This document shows, one piece after another, positions 25,273 through 34,685 of a stretch of 64,000 nucleotides of DNA. The notes under the pieces are model-generated. The model searched no databases. It saw nothing but the letters and a program-made list of their open reading frames with translations, and was not told the origin of the DNA. The DNA is taken from the NCBI GenBank assembly GCA_013178305.1, contig JABLXB010000001.1:592253-656252 (forward strand), given 5' to 3'. A program made the position numbers and the translations under genes. The stretch's first letter is position 1, and each line of letters opens with the position of its first letter. Source of the stretch: Bacillota bacterium. GTDB taxonomy: Bacteria; Bacillota; Sulfobacillia; JABLXB01.

Positions 25273-26149
25273 GCTTCTCCCTCCCTTCACCGAACAGGCC
25301 GCTGGGCCTCCACAGAAGCACGCTTATCAGAATGACAAATGAGACCACGTCCTTGTACTGCGTGGATATGTAGACCCCAGCAAGGCTTTCAATCACGCCG
25401 ATGGTCAGGCCCCCCACGACGGCTCCCGGCACACTCTCCGTTCCGCCGAAAACGAAAGAGGAAAACGCCTTCAGCCCGAATGACCTGCCCATCTCGGAAA
25501 AGGCGTAAAACGCCGGGGCTACAAGGATCCCCGCCAGGCCGCCAAGCATTGAACTTATGGCGTAGGTCAACCTCATGTTCGCATCCACATTTATCCCCAT
25601 GAGGCGTGCGACCTCGCGGTCCTCCGCCACCGCCCTCATTGCCTTGCCCAGCCTCGTCCTGCTGAAGAACCACAAAAGGAGCGTTACCGCGAGCGTCCCC
25701 GTGACGATGATCCACAGGCTGTCCCCGGAGAAGGCAACCGGGCCCGCGTGAAGCACGTGTCCGCCAAAGTAGTTGGGGAACAGCAGAGGGTCGGCGCCGA
25801 AAATCATCTTGGCCACTTCACGGAGGATGATGCCTACTGCGATAGTGCAGATGAGGTAGCTCCGCGAAGGCGATTCAAGCAGAGGGTGGAATGCGACGGT
25901 CTCGATAACCGCCCCCAGCAGGGCGGTGAAAACCAGGGTCAAGATGAACATCAGGGGGAGGGGCACCTTCCCGATGGAGTATAGCACGAGCCCCATGAAT
26001 GCGCCGGACATCATGATGTCACCCTGGGCGAAGTTGAACACCCCGACGGCTTTGAAGATCATGACGTAGCCCAGCGCCATGAGGGCGTATACGCTCCCCA
26101 TCGCGACCCCCTGCACGATTACCTGAATTACCATTTGAGCCTGTCCCAT
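25262..26149 (-). CDS. livH: Branched-chain-amino-acid-type ABC permease (LivH-like), system 1
   Basis: 295 residues, ATG 26149 with GGAAGGT upstream. Typical LivH start GVAMGSVYALMALGYVMIFK and VFNFAQGDIMMSGAFMG, and a later REVARLMGINVDANMRLTYA. About eight spans. It follows the binding-protein gene after a 119-base gap holding a strong hairpin. Confidence 0.93.
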   Translation of the reverse strand: MGQAQMVIQVIVQGVAMGSVYALMALGYVMIFKAVGVFNFAQGDIMMSGAFMGLVLYSIGKVPLPLMFILTLVFTALLGAVIETVAFHPLLESPSRSYLICTIAVGIILREVAKMIFGADPLLFPNYFGGHVLHAGPVAFSGDSLWIIVTGTLAVTLLLWFFSRTRLGKAMRAVAEDREVARLMGINVDANMRLTYAISSMLGGLAGILVAPAFYAFSEMGRSFGLKAFSSFVFGGTESVPGAVVGGLTIGVIESLAGVYISTQYKDVVSFVILISVLLWRPSGLFGEGREKRAG

Positions 26150-26196
26150 TGTGTTTACCTTCCGTAAAGGTATTCGGGCAACGCCGGGCCGGTTGA

Positions 26197-26230
26197 CCGC
26201 CCGGGGGACCGTTGCGGGTTCCGCGGGCGG
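26197..26230 (-). terminator. Hairpin between livK and livH (attenuator)
   Basis: CCGCCCG and CGGGCGG are exact arms with further pairing inside (GGGACC against GGTTCC-like bases). A stem here usually lowers expression of the permease genes relative to the abundant binding protein. No T-tract is obvious. Confidence 0.55.
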
Positions 26231-26268
26231 CCCTGGCCGGCAGGTTGGTCACAATCCCTTAATTGTTG

Positions 26269-27405
26269 CTACTTGGGCCAGACCACTTCGTACTTGGGCG
26301 GGTTCACCCCGGCCACCTTGACTATCATGACCGAGCGCTGCACGTCGCCCGTGGCGTCGAACGTGAGCTTGCCGCCCAGTCCCGGGAAGTCGGCGGTCTT
26401 GGCGAGTTCGTCGCGGATCTTTACCGGGTCGAGGCTTCCGGCGCGCTCAATTGCCTTCGCCGCAACCATCATGGAGTCGTACGCAAGCGCGACGTAGTAG
26501 TCGGGAAGCGAGTTGTACTTCGCCTTGTACTTCTCAATAAACGCCTTGTCGGCTTCGGTCTTTCCCTCAGGCACATACATCTGCGTGTTGGTAAGCCCGA
26601 GAGCGGCGTCGCCAGCGAGTTCAACGAGCTTCACATTCGTGAGAGCGCCGAGTCCGAGGACCTGCGGCGAGTAGTCCATCTGTTTCGCCTGCTTGATCGC
26701 GAGCGCGCACGGGTCGTACATCCCGAGAAAGAACAGGGCGTCGGCCCCGGCGGCCTTGATCTTGGTCAGCTGTGAAGTGAAGTCCTTGTCCTTGGGCTGG
26801 AATGCTTCGACTGCCACGGGGGTCAGGCTATGTTTCTCCTGGAGGCGCTTCATGACCCCTTCCTTCGCATTCGTCCCGTAGTCATCGGAGGCGAAAATGA
26901 TGCCTACCTTCTTCAGATTGAGCTCGTTGACGCAGTAGTCGACAAGCGCGTTAGCCTGCGTCGAGTTGGACGCCGTCACCCTAAAGATGAACTTGTTGCC
27001 CTGCTTGGTGATCTCATCGCTGCTGCTTGACGGCGTGATCTGGGGTACCTTGGCCTGCGCGCAGACGTCCATCGCCGCGAGGGTGCAGGAGCTGGTGTTC
27101 GAGCCAATGATTATGACCGCCTTGTCCTCGTAGATCAGCTTCTTTACCGCGTTGACAGTCTTTGTGGGGTTAGATTCGTCGTCCTGGCTGAGCAAGACTA
27201 CCTTCTGTCCCTTGATTCCACCCTTGGCGTTGATGTCATCAACCGCGAGCTGCACACCACGCTGCAGGTTGATGCCGGGGCCCGCGGAGCCGCCGCTGAG
27301 CGGCTCAACGAGACCGATCTTGATCTCCTTGGGGGCCTGGCTACACGACGACAAGACCATCGCCAGCACAACAACCCCGGCCAGAACGGCTAGTGTCCTT
27401 TTCAT
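26269..27405 (-). CDS. livK: ABC transporter substrate-binding lipoprotein (LivK-like), system 1
   Basis: 378 residues, ATG 27405 with AAGGAGGAG upstream. The signal peptide ends in a lipobox LSSC. Mature features of the type I periplasmic-binding fold: KIGLVEPLSGGSAGPGINL, VVLLSQDDESNPTKTV, and YVALAYDSMMVAAKAIERAG. It captures the amino-acid-like substrate for LivHMGF. It lies between the amidohydrolase-like gene and the permeases. Confidence 0.93.
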   Translation of the reverse strand: MKRTLAVLAGVVVLAMVLSSCSQAPKEIKIGLVEPLSGGSAGPGINLQRGVQLAVDDINAKGGIKGQKVVLLSQDDESNPTKTVNAVKKLIYEDKAVIIIGSNTSSCTLAAMDVCAQAKVPQITPSSSSDEITKQGNKFIFRVTASNSTQANALVDYCVNELNLKKVGIIFASDDYGTNAKEGVMKRLQEKHSLTPVAVEAFQPKDKDFTSQLTKIKAAGADALFFLGMYDPCALAIKQAKQMDYSPQVLGLGALTNVKLVELAGDAALGLTNTQMYVPEGKTEADKAFIEKYKAKYNSLPDYYVALAYDSMMVAAKAIERAGSLDPVKIRDELAKTADFPGLGGKLTFDATGDVQRSVMIVKVAGVNPPKYEVVWPK

Positions 27406-27480
27406 GACTCCATTCTCCTCCTTTTTGTCCGCTGTGGAACCGTCAGCACCACTGAGGCCTGCGGTTGGTATGCTCCTGCG

Positions 27481-28557
27481 TTACTCCAGGCCCAGGTGCT
27501 TTGCAGGCGTCTCTTTGAAGACCTTGCGGATCTCCTCTTTTGTGACCCCGTAGGCCAAGAGTAGCTTTATCATCCACCTCGTGGCGACCACGTGAGATGG
27601 GTTGAAGTTCTGGCCGTAGTCGGACCCGAACACAACGTTGTCGGCACCGCACTCTTTGACGATTCGCGCGGCATACACAGGCCCGGTCTCATGCAGCGGG
27701 AAGCATGTGGTGCCGAGGCCCGATAGCATGAGCTTGCAGCCCATCTTGGCCAGGAGCTTCATCTCCTCGAGGCTGTTCTTCGAGTGGATGTGAGCCGGGT
27801 GTATGATTTCTATCCGCTTCACTCCGCCGCTCAACGCTTCTTCGACCAGTACTCGGGTTTCCGAATGCGGGTAATGGCCGGACGCCAGGACCAGGTCATT
27901 GTCGATGACCATCTTGAAGATCTCTTTCATCGGGGGAACTACCTTTTTGCCGTCGTCGGTGAGAATCCTGACGCCGGATCCGGTCCTGTCATCGAATACG
28001 ACCCTGCGGTGGTGGTACGAATCGATCATCGGCATCCATACGTATTTCATCCCCGGGAAGCCCAGACAGCGTCGGACGGCGTCGGGATTGATACCGCCGA
28101 CCGATTGGTTGAGCGTCACGCCGCCGAATACCTGGACGGGGACCATGCCGTTCTGCTCGGCCCAGGAGTTGACGATCTTCTGCACGAGCGCGTTACGGGA
28201 TGCGGAGGGTGTAAACCACGTCTTGATGACGATAGCACGCATCTTCGCCTTGGTCGCCTCGATAGCTATGTCGTCCTCGAGCAGCAGCCGCTCGAATGGC
28301 TCGGAACCACCGTGCGCGTGGATGTCTATGGAGCCTTCCATGAGCTCGTCCACGTCTCTCTCGGTGAACTTGATTCCCGCCAGGAACCGGGCGTACTGGA
28401 TGTTCACGTACTGAACCTGTTCCCTGATAAGGTAATCCTCGACGTCCCTGCTGACCCCCTGGACGTCGGGCATAATCCACTGGCGCAACCTCTCAACCCT
28501 GTCGTCCGGGACCGTGATCTTTAAGATCTCCTGTAAATCCATGCCCTTGTCGCTCAC
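27481..28557 (-). CDS. Amidohydrolase-like metal-dependent hydrolase (DUF6282-like)
   Basis: 358 residues starting at GTG 28557 (GAGGAGGT 11 bases upstream). The TIM-barrel metal-site pattern is visible: IDIHAHGG (His80, His82), later LASGHYPH, IIHPAHIHSKN, and FGSDYG with the final Asp. An N-terminal helical extension of about 75 residues precedes the barrel. The enzyme probably cleaves a C-N or lactone bond of the imported compound. It is the first gene after the LacI operator and heads the Liv operon. Confidence 0.72.
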   Translation of the reverse strand: MSDKGMDLQEILKITVPDDRVERLRQWIMPDVQGVSRDVEDYLIREQVQYVNIQYARFLAGIKFTERDVDELMEGSIDIHAHGGSEPFERLLLEDDIAIEATKAKMRAIVIKTWFTPSASRNALVQKIVNSWAEQNGMVPVQVFGGVTLNQSVGGINPDAVRRCLGFPGMKYVWMPMIDSYHHRRVVFDDRTGSGVRILTDDGKKVVPPMKEIFKMVIDNDLVLASGHYPHSETRVLVEEALSGGVKRIEIIHPAHIHSKNSLEEMKLLAKMGCKLMLSGLGTTCFPLHETGPVYAARIVKECGADNVVFGSDYGQNFNPSHVVATRWMIKLLLAYGVTKEEIRKVFKETPAKHLGLE

Positions 28558-28645
28558 GCCTGCAACCTACCTCCTCAACTTCCAGCACCGAACCTCGCAA
28601 TCAACACGACTACCATGGCAATTACCACCTCGCCGGCACCACCTC

Positions 28646-28657
28646 GCAAACGTTTGC
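28646..28657. promoter_or_regulatory. LacI-type operator before the amidohydrolase-Liv operon
   Basis: A perfect palindrome GCAAACGTTTGC lies about 90 bases ahead of the amidohydrolase start and after the lacI gene. The same core occurs ahead of lacI itself at 29746-29759. The central CG and flanks fit LacI-family sites. Confidence 0.8.
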
Positions 28658-28700
28658 AATTTCAGATGTAGTCAGTTCTTCAATTTGGAGTGAAACTCGC

Positions 28701-29717
28701 TCAGGTCGTTCTCATAGCGGGGGCCGAAGTGGAGCCCCTTGCCACGAGCGTGGTGGGCACCACCACCCTCTTCTGGGGCATCTCTTGTCCGTTCATTAAT
28801 CCGTGCAGCAGGTGGCCAGCCTGTAGACCCATCTCCCTCAGCGGGGTCCTCATGGTCGTGAGTGGTGGGTTCAGGAACCCCGACAGGGGGAAGTCTCCGA
28901 AGCCAACGACGGAACATTGGGTCGGGATTCGAACTCCACAGTCGGACGCGGCCTTCATGGCACCGTAGGCTATCAGGTCACTCGAGCAGACTATTGCGGT
29001 TGGGGGATTCTTGCCGCCGAACAGCGTCATCCCCCCGGAATAACCCGCCTCAGCAGTGAACTCCAGTGAGTGAACAAGCACATCATCATCGTAGTCGAGA
29101 TCGAAATCAACGACGGCCTTCCGGTACCCGTCGAGCGATTTGACGCTCTTGATCGAACTGAGCGGTCCGTTGAGGAGGGCTATACGCCTGTGGCCCAGGT
29201 CGGCCAGGTGCTTCACGGCCTCGTAGATACCCCCCTCGTCGTCCGGCCGGACAAATGGGATTGGCGAAGTATCGAGGTAGCTCCCCACAAGCACCGTCGG
29301 CAGTTCGCCGCTCTCCGCTTGATATATGTACGGGTCGCCAAGACGCACCGCGAACAGTATGGTACCATCGACTACCCTGCTCTGGAACATCCTCCGGTGC
29401 TGCTTCGGTGACGAGCAAAACAGGTAGTTGTACTCGTAGTCGTCGAGTACCTCGCCGATCCCCTCCATGACCAACGCAAAGAAGGGGTTGGAGAACACGA
29501 AGAACATGCCCCTGGGGACTATCAGCGCGATGTTGCCCGTTTGTCGTTTCACAAGGCTGCGGGCGTTGAGATCCGGCCTGTAGTCCATCTCCTTCATGAG
29601 TGCCCGGACTCTGGTCCTCATTTCATCGCCGATACCCGGAACGTTATTGATTACCCTCGACACCGTGGATGGCGAGACGCCCGCCGCTTTCGCCACGTCT
29701 TTGATTGTGACGCGCAT
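28701..29717 (-). CDS. LacI-family transcriptional regulator
   Basis: 338 residues, ATG 29717 with CAGGAGT upstream. The HTH is TIKDVAKAAGVSPSTVSRVI, the hinge helix region MDYRPDLNARSLVKR, then a periplasmic-binding-like ligand domain. It probably represses the downstream amidohydrolase-Liv-DUF1445-AOR operon and itself, since the same palindrome is in front of both. Confidence 0.93.
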   Translation of the reverse strand: MRVTIKDVAKAAGVSPSTVSRVINNVPGIGDEMRTRVRALMKEMDYRPDLNARSLVKRQTGNIALIVPRGMFFVFSNPFFALVMEGIGEVLDDYEYNYLFCSSPKQHRRMFQSRVVDGTILFAVRLGDPYIYQAESGELPTVLVGSYLDTSPIPFVRPDDEGGIYEAVKHLADLGHRRIALLNGPLSSIKSVKSLDGYRKAVVDFDLDYDDDVLVHSLEFTAEAGYSGGMTLFGGKNPPTAIVCSSDLIAYGAMKAASDCGVRIPTQCSVVGFGDFPLSGFLNPPLTTMRTPLREMGLQAGHLLHGLMNGQEMPQKRVVVPTTLVARGSTSAPAMRTT

Positions 29718-29745
29718 GGTTTACTCCTGTAGCAGGCTTTTTTCT

Positions 29746-29759
29746 TGCAAACGTTTGCA
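29746..29759. promoter_or_regulatory. LacI-type autoregulatory operator
   Basis: A 14-base perfect palindrome TGCAAACGTTTGCA lies 29 bases ahead of the lacI start, within its promoter region. It shares the 12-base core with the site at 28646-28657. Confidence 0.82.
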
Positions 29760-29828
29760 GAGTTGGATCAGTATTCGGCGGGCCATAGCGGTGTTCCTTC
29801 TGACACGCGTGGGATTGCAGAAAACAGC

Positions 29829-29868
29829 GGAAAGGCTCTCGGCTCGGGTACGGCCAGGAGCCCTTTCC
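29829..29868 (-). terminator. Terminator after the M20 peptidase gene
   Basis: On the minus strand GGAAAGGGCTC pairs with GAGCCTTTCC (one bulge) around an inner GGCC-type stem and is followed by GCTGTTTTC. It begins 36 bases after the peptidase stop codon. Confidence 0.75.
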
Positions 29869-29903
29869 TCTGCTAACCTACCGACTCTGCCTGGCTGCGG
29901 AAA

Positions 29904-31589
29904 TCACTGTCCGGAGGAGACCATCAACGCCTGTGCAGCCTCGACGAATTTCGCCTTCAGCCCGAGAGCAGTCAGCGCCTCCAGCGGCACAACCGTCGTG
30001 TCCTTCACCAGTTCTACCGCCGCCGGCAGGTCCAGCCGGGCGCCATCAACGAAGGCTGCGGATGAGCCGACCTTCGCGCTGAGCGTGCGCCCTCCCAGTC
30101 TCGCCACAACGCCCCTGGTGGCAGCATCCCAGGCCACTTCCCCCTTCAGTGCCTCGACGACCGCGCGGAGCGGGACCATCAGCGTCGCGCCGGCGCGGTA
30201 GGGTGACACCGCCACCAGCAACAGCCGCCCGCCGACCTCCAGCAGGATGGGCCTCTTGGCGCCCTTGGCCAGCAGGGGCTCGCTCACGCCGTCGACACCT
30301 ACCAGGCCTAGGATGTTCAGGAATATCTGCTGCGGCCCGAGCCAGGCGTCCGTCGGATCGTAATACTCGCCCGGCGAGTGCCCGCCGAAGCTCTTGCCAC
30401 CGCCTCCGATGGTGATGCCGGGGACACCGAGAGCGATGGGCACGTTGGCGTCGGTGCTGCTGGGCTCCTCGAGTTCAGGTTCGACGCCAATAGCCTTCGA
30501 GGCGGCCCACGCGGCCTGGACTATCGCCTCATCCCTGGGCTGCGAACCGGCGGGCCGGTCGCCGACGAGATCGATGTTCACCGTCATCTTGTCGCTGTTC
30601 CAGCGGGCGTTCTCCTCGGAAACCGCCGACTTGACGATCCCCAGGAACTTCGCCTCGAGTTTGAGCAGTTCGGCAAGGTCGTTGGAGCGCATGTCGACCA
30701 GCATCTTGGCCTCCGCGGCAATGGAGTTGACCGAGGTGCCGCCGCTCACGGTGCCGACGGTGAACGTGGTCTTGGGCTCCTTGGGGGTCTGGAGGTCGGC
30801 GATCTTGGCGATGGCGCGGCCGAGTGCGTGGGTGGCGCTGGGCAGGCCGAACGCGCCGAAGCTGTGGCCACCCGGGCCCTTGCAGGTAATCTCGTAGCGG
30901 TGGCTGCCGGTGGCCAGGTAGCAGATGCCGTTGCCGGTTCCGTCAACCGAGACGAACCCATCGATGTTGGGGTCGTCGCGGAACAGGGCCTTCACGCCGC
31001 GAAGGTCGCCGAGGCCCTCTTCGCCGACGTCGCCGCAGAAGATGACGTCGCCGACCGTCTTGATGCCGGTCTTGTTGAATGCGCGGATGACGCTGAGTAG
31101 CGCCACCAGGCCCCTCGTGTCGTCGGCGATGCCCGGGGCGTACAGTCTGCCGTCCTTCTCCTTGACCGTGACGTCGGTGCCCTCGGGGAACACCGTATCG
31201 AGGTGGGCGCACACCAGCAGTCTCGGCCCCTTACCGGTCCCGGGCAGGATGCCGAACACGTTGCCCTCCGAATCCATCTTCACGTCCTTGAGCCCAAGAG
31301 CGGCAAGGCGCTGCATGTAGTCCCTGGCCCGGACTTCCTCTTTGAACGGAGGGGCGGGGATCTCGCATATCGTCTTCTGCTCAGCGATAGTATCATCGTG
31401 ATCGGCCCTGAGGAAATCCAGGCCTTCCTTCACCTTCTGGTTGGCCACGATGGCCGCGTAAGCCGCACTGACAGCCGGCGCTACCGTGTACGGCGCCGCA
31501 GCCGGCGTGGCTAGCGCAGACGCAGCTCCCGAGAGCACCATCACTAGGACAAGTATCCACGAAACAAGAACCCGGCGTCTTAACAGCAT
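29904..31589 (-). CDS. Secreted M20 family metallopeptidase with copper-amine-oxidase-N-like domain
   Basis: 561 residues from ATG 31589 (AGGGGGT upstream). A signal peptide spans about residues 1-28 (hydrophobic run WILVLVMVLSGAASALA). The M20 site is complete: His129 and Asp131 in CAHLDTVFPEG, GIADDTRG, the catalytic pair in GDVGEEGLGD, SVDG, and FGGHSPGEYYD. About residues 470-561 form an extra domain with MVPLRAVVEALKGEVAWD and VPLEALTALGL, the stalk-like copper amine oxidase N-domain that Bacillota often add to secreted proteins for wall binding. It probably trims extracellular peptides. Confidence 0.9.
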   Translation of the reverse strand: MLLRRRVLVSWILVLVMVLSGAASALATPAAAPYTVAPAVSAAYAAIVANQKVKEGLDFLRADHDDTIAEQKTICEIPAPPFKEEVRARDYMQRLAALGLKDVKMDSEGNVFGILPGTGKGPRLLVCAHLDTVFPEGTDVTVKEKDGRLYAPGIADDTRGLVALLSVIRAFNKTGIKTVGDVIFCGDVGEEGLGDLRGVKALFRDDPNIDGFVSVDGTGNGICYLATGSHRYEITCKGPGGHSFGAFGLPSATHALGRAIAKIADLQTPKEPKTTFTVGTVSGGTSVNSIAAEAKMLVDMRSNDLAELLKLEAKFLGIVKSAVSEENARWNSDKMTVNIDLVGDRPAGSQPRDEAIVQAAWAASKAIGVEPELEEPSSTDANVPIALGVPGITIGGGGKSFGGHSPGEYYDPTDAWLGPQQIFLNILGLVGVDGVSEPLLAKGAKRPILLEVGGRLLLVAVSPYRAGATLMVPLRAVVEALKGEVAWDAATRGVVARLGGRTLSAKVGSSAAFVDGARLDLPAAVELVKDTTVVPLEALTALGLKAKFVEAAQALMVSSGQ

Positions 31590-31745
31590 ACACCAATACC
31601 CCCTGATAAGCGTTGTCGGGGGCAGCGCGGGGCAAAGGCGGATATGGCCGGTGACCGGCCGCGGACAGCGGCTCGGACGACCCCGTTGCTGCGCAACTCC
31701 CAGGGACATCCTATACACGCGGGGGTCGAAACATGCTCCCAAGAC

Positions 31746-31783
31746 AAAGGCATGACCCCGCCTCACGGCAGGGCCATGCCTTT
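31746..31783 (-). terminator. Strong hairpin terminator after the proline-run gene
   Basis: AAAGGCATG and CATGCCTTT are exact arms, with an inner CCC-GCC / GGC-GGG stem. It starts 12 bases after the stop of the small gene at 31796 on the minus strand, and ends in TTTGTCTT. The symmetrical AAA/TTT ends could serve both strands. Confidence 0.8.
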
Positions 31784-31795
31784 AAACCGGCGCCG

Positions 31796-31999
31796 CTACA
31801 CCGTCAGCGCCGAGTATAGCTCGTCGAATATGCTGCTTATGGTCTGGCGAACGAAGGATTCGCTGCTACGGTCGGCGCTGAGCACGTCGGCCAACGAGGT
31901 CTGGCTATTCTTTTTGTACTGCTGGATAGCCTCTGTTTCCTCCGTACTGCCCGTGTTTTCCGGCGGAGGCGGTGGAGGGGGCGGGAGCAGGCTCGACAC
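31796..31999 (-). CDS. Small protein with an eight-proline run
   Basis: 67 residues from GTG 31999. The sequence begins SSLL, has eight consecutive prolines, and ends with a helical SSESFVRQTISSIFDELYSA. The same frame remains open 33 codons further upstream (including ESNLADKLQSAADTGD, which looks coding) but has no usual start codon, so the 5' end may be damaged. No family is recognised. Such a proline run needs EF-P for translation. It is followed directly by a strong terminator, which supports it being a real gene. Confidence 0.45.
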   Translation of the reverse strand: MSSLLPPPPPPPPENTGSTEETEAIQQYKKNSQTSLADVLSADRSSESFVRQTISSIFDELYSALTV

Positions 32000-32110
32000 G
32001 TCCCCGGTGTCCGCCGCGCTCTGGAGCTTGTCGGCAAGGTTTGATTCGGTCGTTGGCGGGCAACAACCGTCACTCTGATACGCATATCGGCTCGGCAGTT
32101 CTCACCCGCG

Positions 32111-32967
32111 TCAGGGCACAGTCAACGAATGGTAAACGGGCGGGCAAACCTTTTGGCTCTGAGTCGCTTCTCCGGGGTTGCTTCTCCGTAGCCGCGTCTC
32201 CGAAGCCGCCCCTCCGGGTTCACTTTGCCGGCAGACTGGCGTGAGTACGGCGCCACCGGAGGGGGCATTCGCGGCGCTCAGGTCGCCTCCGTGCGCCCGC
32301 AGAATGCGCTGGGCCACCGTGAGCCCCAGCCCAGTCCCGCCGGTGCGGCGGTTTCGCGAGTCTTTCCCGCGGAACAGCGGCGTGAAAACGTGCGGGAGGT
32401 CGTGCGGCTTGAAGCCTGGCCCGGAGTCGGTGACGGTGAAGGCGTATCCGTCTGTTTCCCGCCGCCACTCGACGTGAATAGTGCCGCCGGGCGGTGTATG
32501 ACGCAACGCGTTGTCGAGCAGGTTCTCCACAGCCCTCGTGAGCAGGTGTTCGTCGCCCTGGAGCAGGCATGGTTCATCGGGGCCGCGTGCCGACAGCGCC
32601 ACGCCTTTCCCCCCGGCAAGCAACGCGACGCTCTCGACGGCCTTCCGCAATAGACTCCCGAGATCCACGGGCTGCCGGTCAGGGGTCAACTCCAGGTATT
32701 CCATCTGGGCATAGGCGAGCAGGTCCGACACAAGCCGGTCGAGGTGGGTTGCCTTCTCCTGGCAGATGGTGATGTCTTCCGCGCCTTATCGGGTGTATCA
32801 GCCAGCCCTTTCTCCAGCCCCTCGAGGTAGCCCCGCAACGAGAAAAGCGGCGTCCGGAGGTCGTGTACGATGGCACTGATGAAGAACCGGCGTTCCTGTT
32901 CGAGCTCGGCCTGCCTCGAGATGCGCCCTTCCGCCTGACTTACGGCGCCGCCGGCGATGTTCTCCAT
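32111..32967 (-). pseudogene. Sensor histidine kinase, truncated and frameshifted
   Basis: The first part (from ATG 32967) carries the phosphoacceptor box FFISAIVHDLRTPLFSLRGY. Near 32785 the frame changes: the dimerisation helix continues in another frame as ICQEKATHLDRLVSDLLAYA. The ATPase part then has N-box VENLLDNALRHTPPGG, G1 DSGPGF, F-box and GTGLGLTVAQRILRAHGG. Adding one G at the GCGCGGAAG site would restore one frame. An in-frame TAG just upstream of the ATG means the sensor and membrane part is missing. No response regulator is adjacent. Confidence 0.8.
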
Positions 32968-33038
32968 CTGCTTGGGCGTATCCTACTCTACTTATGCGAC
33001 GAGGCCATCGCCTACCGGGCCTCTGTTTCCAATGCTGG

Positions 33039-33662
33039 TCACATCCCCCCGATTGGCAGCGAACGGATCAGCGAATACCCCAGCCTCAAGCCGTAAAGCA
33101 CTATGACTGCGCCGCACACCATGCTTATCAACCTGACCGCGCGGTCTAGCCAGCTGCGGAACGCGGACACGAGGAGCGCCAGCAAGGTGAACCATATTAC
33201 CGAGGCAGAGCAGACCCCCAGCATGAAGTAATTCGAGGCCTCACCGGACAGCGAAGCGCGCATCCCCCCGAGTAGCAGCGTGCCATCGACTATCGCCTGC
33301 GGGTTAAGCCAGGTGACGACAAAGCAGTCGGCGGCGACTTTGACCAGCGAATCGCGCAGCGCCACACCACTGGAGACGGTTGCGGGCGAGCGTACCAGGC
33401 GGACCCCGATAAACGTAACCGCGACGCTGCCGGCCATCAGCAGCGCCGTCCTGAGTGCTGGCAACCTGCTGAGCACAAACCCAATCCCGAAGAAGCATGA
33501 CATAGCAAGCGAGATGTCAAATAACACGGTCATCAGCGCGACCAGCAGCGCCTTCGACCGGCCCTGCCGGATCGACGTGTTAATTACGTAGAGGTTCTGT
33601 GTTCCGATGGGCGCAACATAGGCAAACCCAAGGATCAGTCCTTGTAACAGGTACTTCAGCAT
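33039..33662 (-). CDS. LysE/RhtB-family exporter
   Basis: 207 residues with six hydrophobic segments. The start GFAYVAPIGTQNLYVINTSI is the LysE signature, and NPQAIVDGTLLLGG is the conserved second-half motif. It exports basic or other amino acids across the membrane. It is followed upstream by an EamA exporter gene in the same direction, 38 bases apart. Confidence 0.9.
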   Translation of the reverse strand: MLKYLLQGLILGFAYVAPIGTQNLYVINTSIRQGRSKALLVALMTVLFDISLAMSCFFGIGFVLSRLPALRTALLMAGSVAVTFIGVRLVRSPATVSSGVALRDSLVKVAADCFVVTWLNPQAIVDGTLLLGGMRASLSGEASNYFMLGVCSASVIWFTLLALLVSAFRSWLDRAVRLISMVCGAVIVLYGLRLGYSLIRSLPIGGM

Positions 33663-33700
33663 TTGTTAACGAGACCTCCGGTCAGGACCATTCGCCACCG

Positions 33701-34651
33701 TTAGTCACGCCCGCTTCGATTCACCGCCCTGCCCCTCAAGTTCACCAGGACGACGCCGGCCAACACCAGTACGCCGCCCGCGACGGACACAATAGTCGGA
33801 ACCTCACCGAGCCACAGCCAGGCGATTAGCATGGCAACAGGCGGAACCAGGTAGAGAAGGCTGCCGGCCGTCGCAGCAGGGAGATGCGCGAGCACGTTGG
33901 ACCATGCGACGTAGCCCAGTGCGCCTGGCACGAGGCCCAGATAGACGACTGCCGCGGTCGAACCCAGCGAAGCAGCACTCAGGCTGCCGAGGAGTCCCGG
34001 GGCAAAGGGCAGCAGGAAAACAGTGCCACTCCATATAGCGTAGGTGGTGCACTGAAGTGCGCTGTATCGCGAGAGGAAGGCCTTCTGGCCGAGCGAGTAC
34101 AGGCTCTGCGCGACGGCAGCGGAAAGCACGACGAGGGCGCGTGGCTCGATTCGCAGGCCCGACCCCTTCCCTACCGAAATGACGGCGACGCCAGCGAGGC
34201 TCAGCGCAATGCCGGCCCAGCCCCATGGGCGAAGCCGCTCCCCGAGAAACACCGAGGCCACCAGGGCCAGCCAGGCCGGGGCCGAGGCGACGAGGAGACT
34301 CGCGGTCGCCGCCGGCACAGTGGTCTGGCCGTAGCCCAGTGCCACGTTGTAGAAGGCGATGCCGACCAGGCCCGTCAGTGCGAGGCCCGGGACGTCACGG
34401 CGGTCCGGCAGCGGCATGCGGGTGGCCACGGTGTACACCGCGAGCGTCGCCGAAGCCACGGCGTAACGCAGGAGCGCTAGATGAGCGGGTGAATATGCCT
34501 GCAGCCCCGCCCTTATCCCTGCAAACGCCGAGGCCCAGGACACTACGGTCACGCCGGCCGACACGAGTACTGCCATCCCTGGCGCCATCCCCGGCGCCGC
34601 TCCGGCGCGCACCGGTTTCTGGGGTGTCGCTGTAGCACGAGCCTGCTGCAT
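33701..34651 (-). CDS. EamA/DMT-family exporter
   Basis: 316 residues from ATG 34651 (GGGAGG ten bases upstream; a GTG at 34669 has no ribosome site). Ten spans in two EamA repeats, with [20 protein letters not shown] at the start of the first and [20 protein letters not shown] in the second, then [20 protein letters not shown]. It probably exports a metabolite. It is divergent from a LysR gene that likely controls it. Confidence 0.9.
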   Translation of the reverse strand: MQQARATATPQKPVRAGAAPGMAPGMAVLVSAGVTVVSWASAFAGIRAGLQAYSPAHLALLRYAVASATLAVYTVATRMPLPDRRDVPGLALTGLVGIAFYNVALGYGQTTVPAATASLLVASAPAWLALVASVFLGERLRPWGWAGIALSLAGVAVISVGKGSGLRIEPRALVVLSAAVAQSLYSLGQKAFLSRYSALQCTTYAIWSGTVFLLPFAPGLLGSLSAASLGSTAAVVYLGLVPGALGYVAWSNVLAHLPAATAGSLLYLVPPVAMLIAWLWLGEVPTIVSVAGGVLVLAGVVLVNLRGRAVNRSGRD

Positions 34652-34685
34652 ATCCGCACTTCCTCCCACATTCCCTGTCGTCCTG

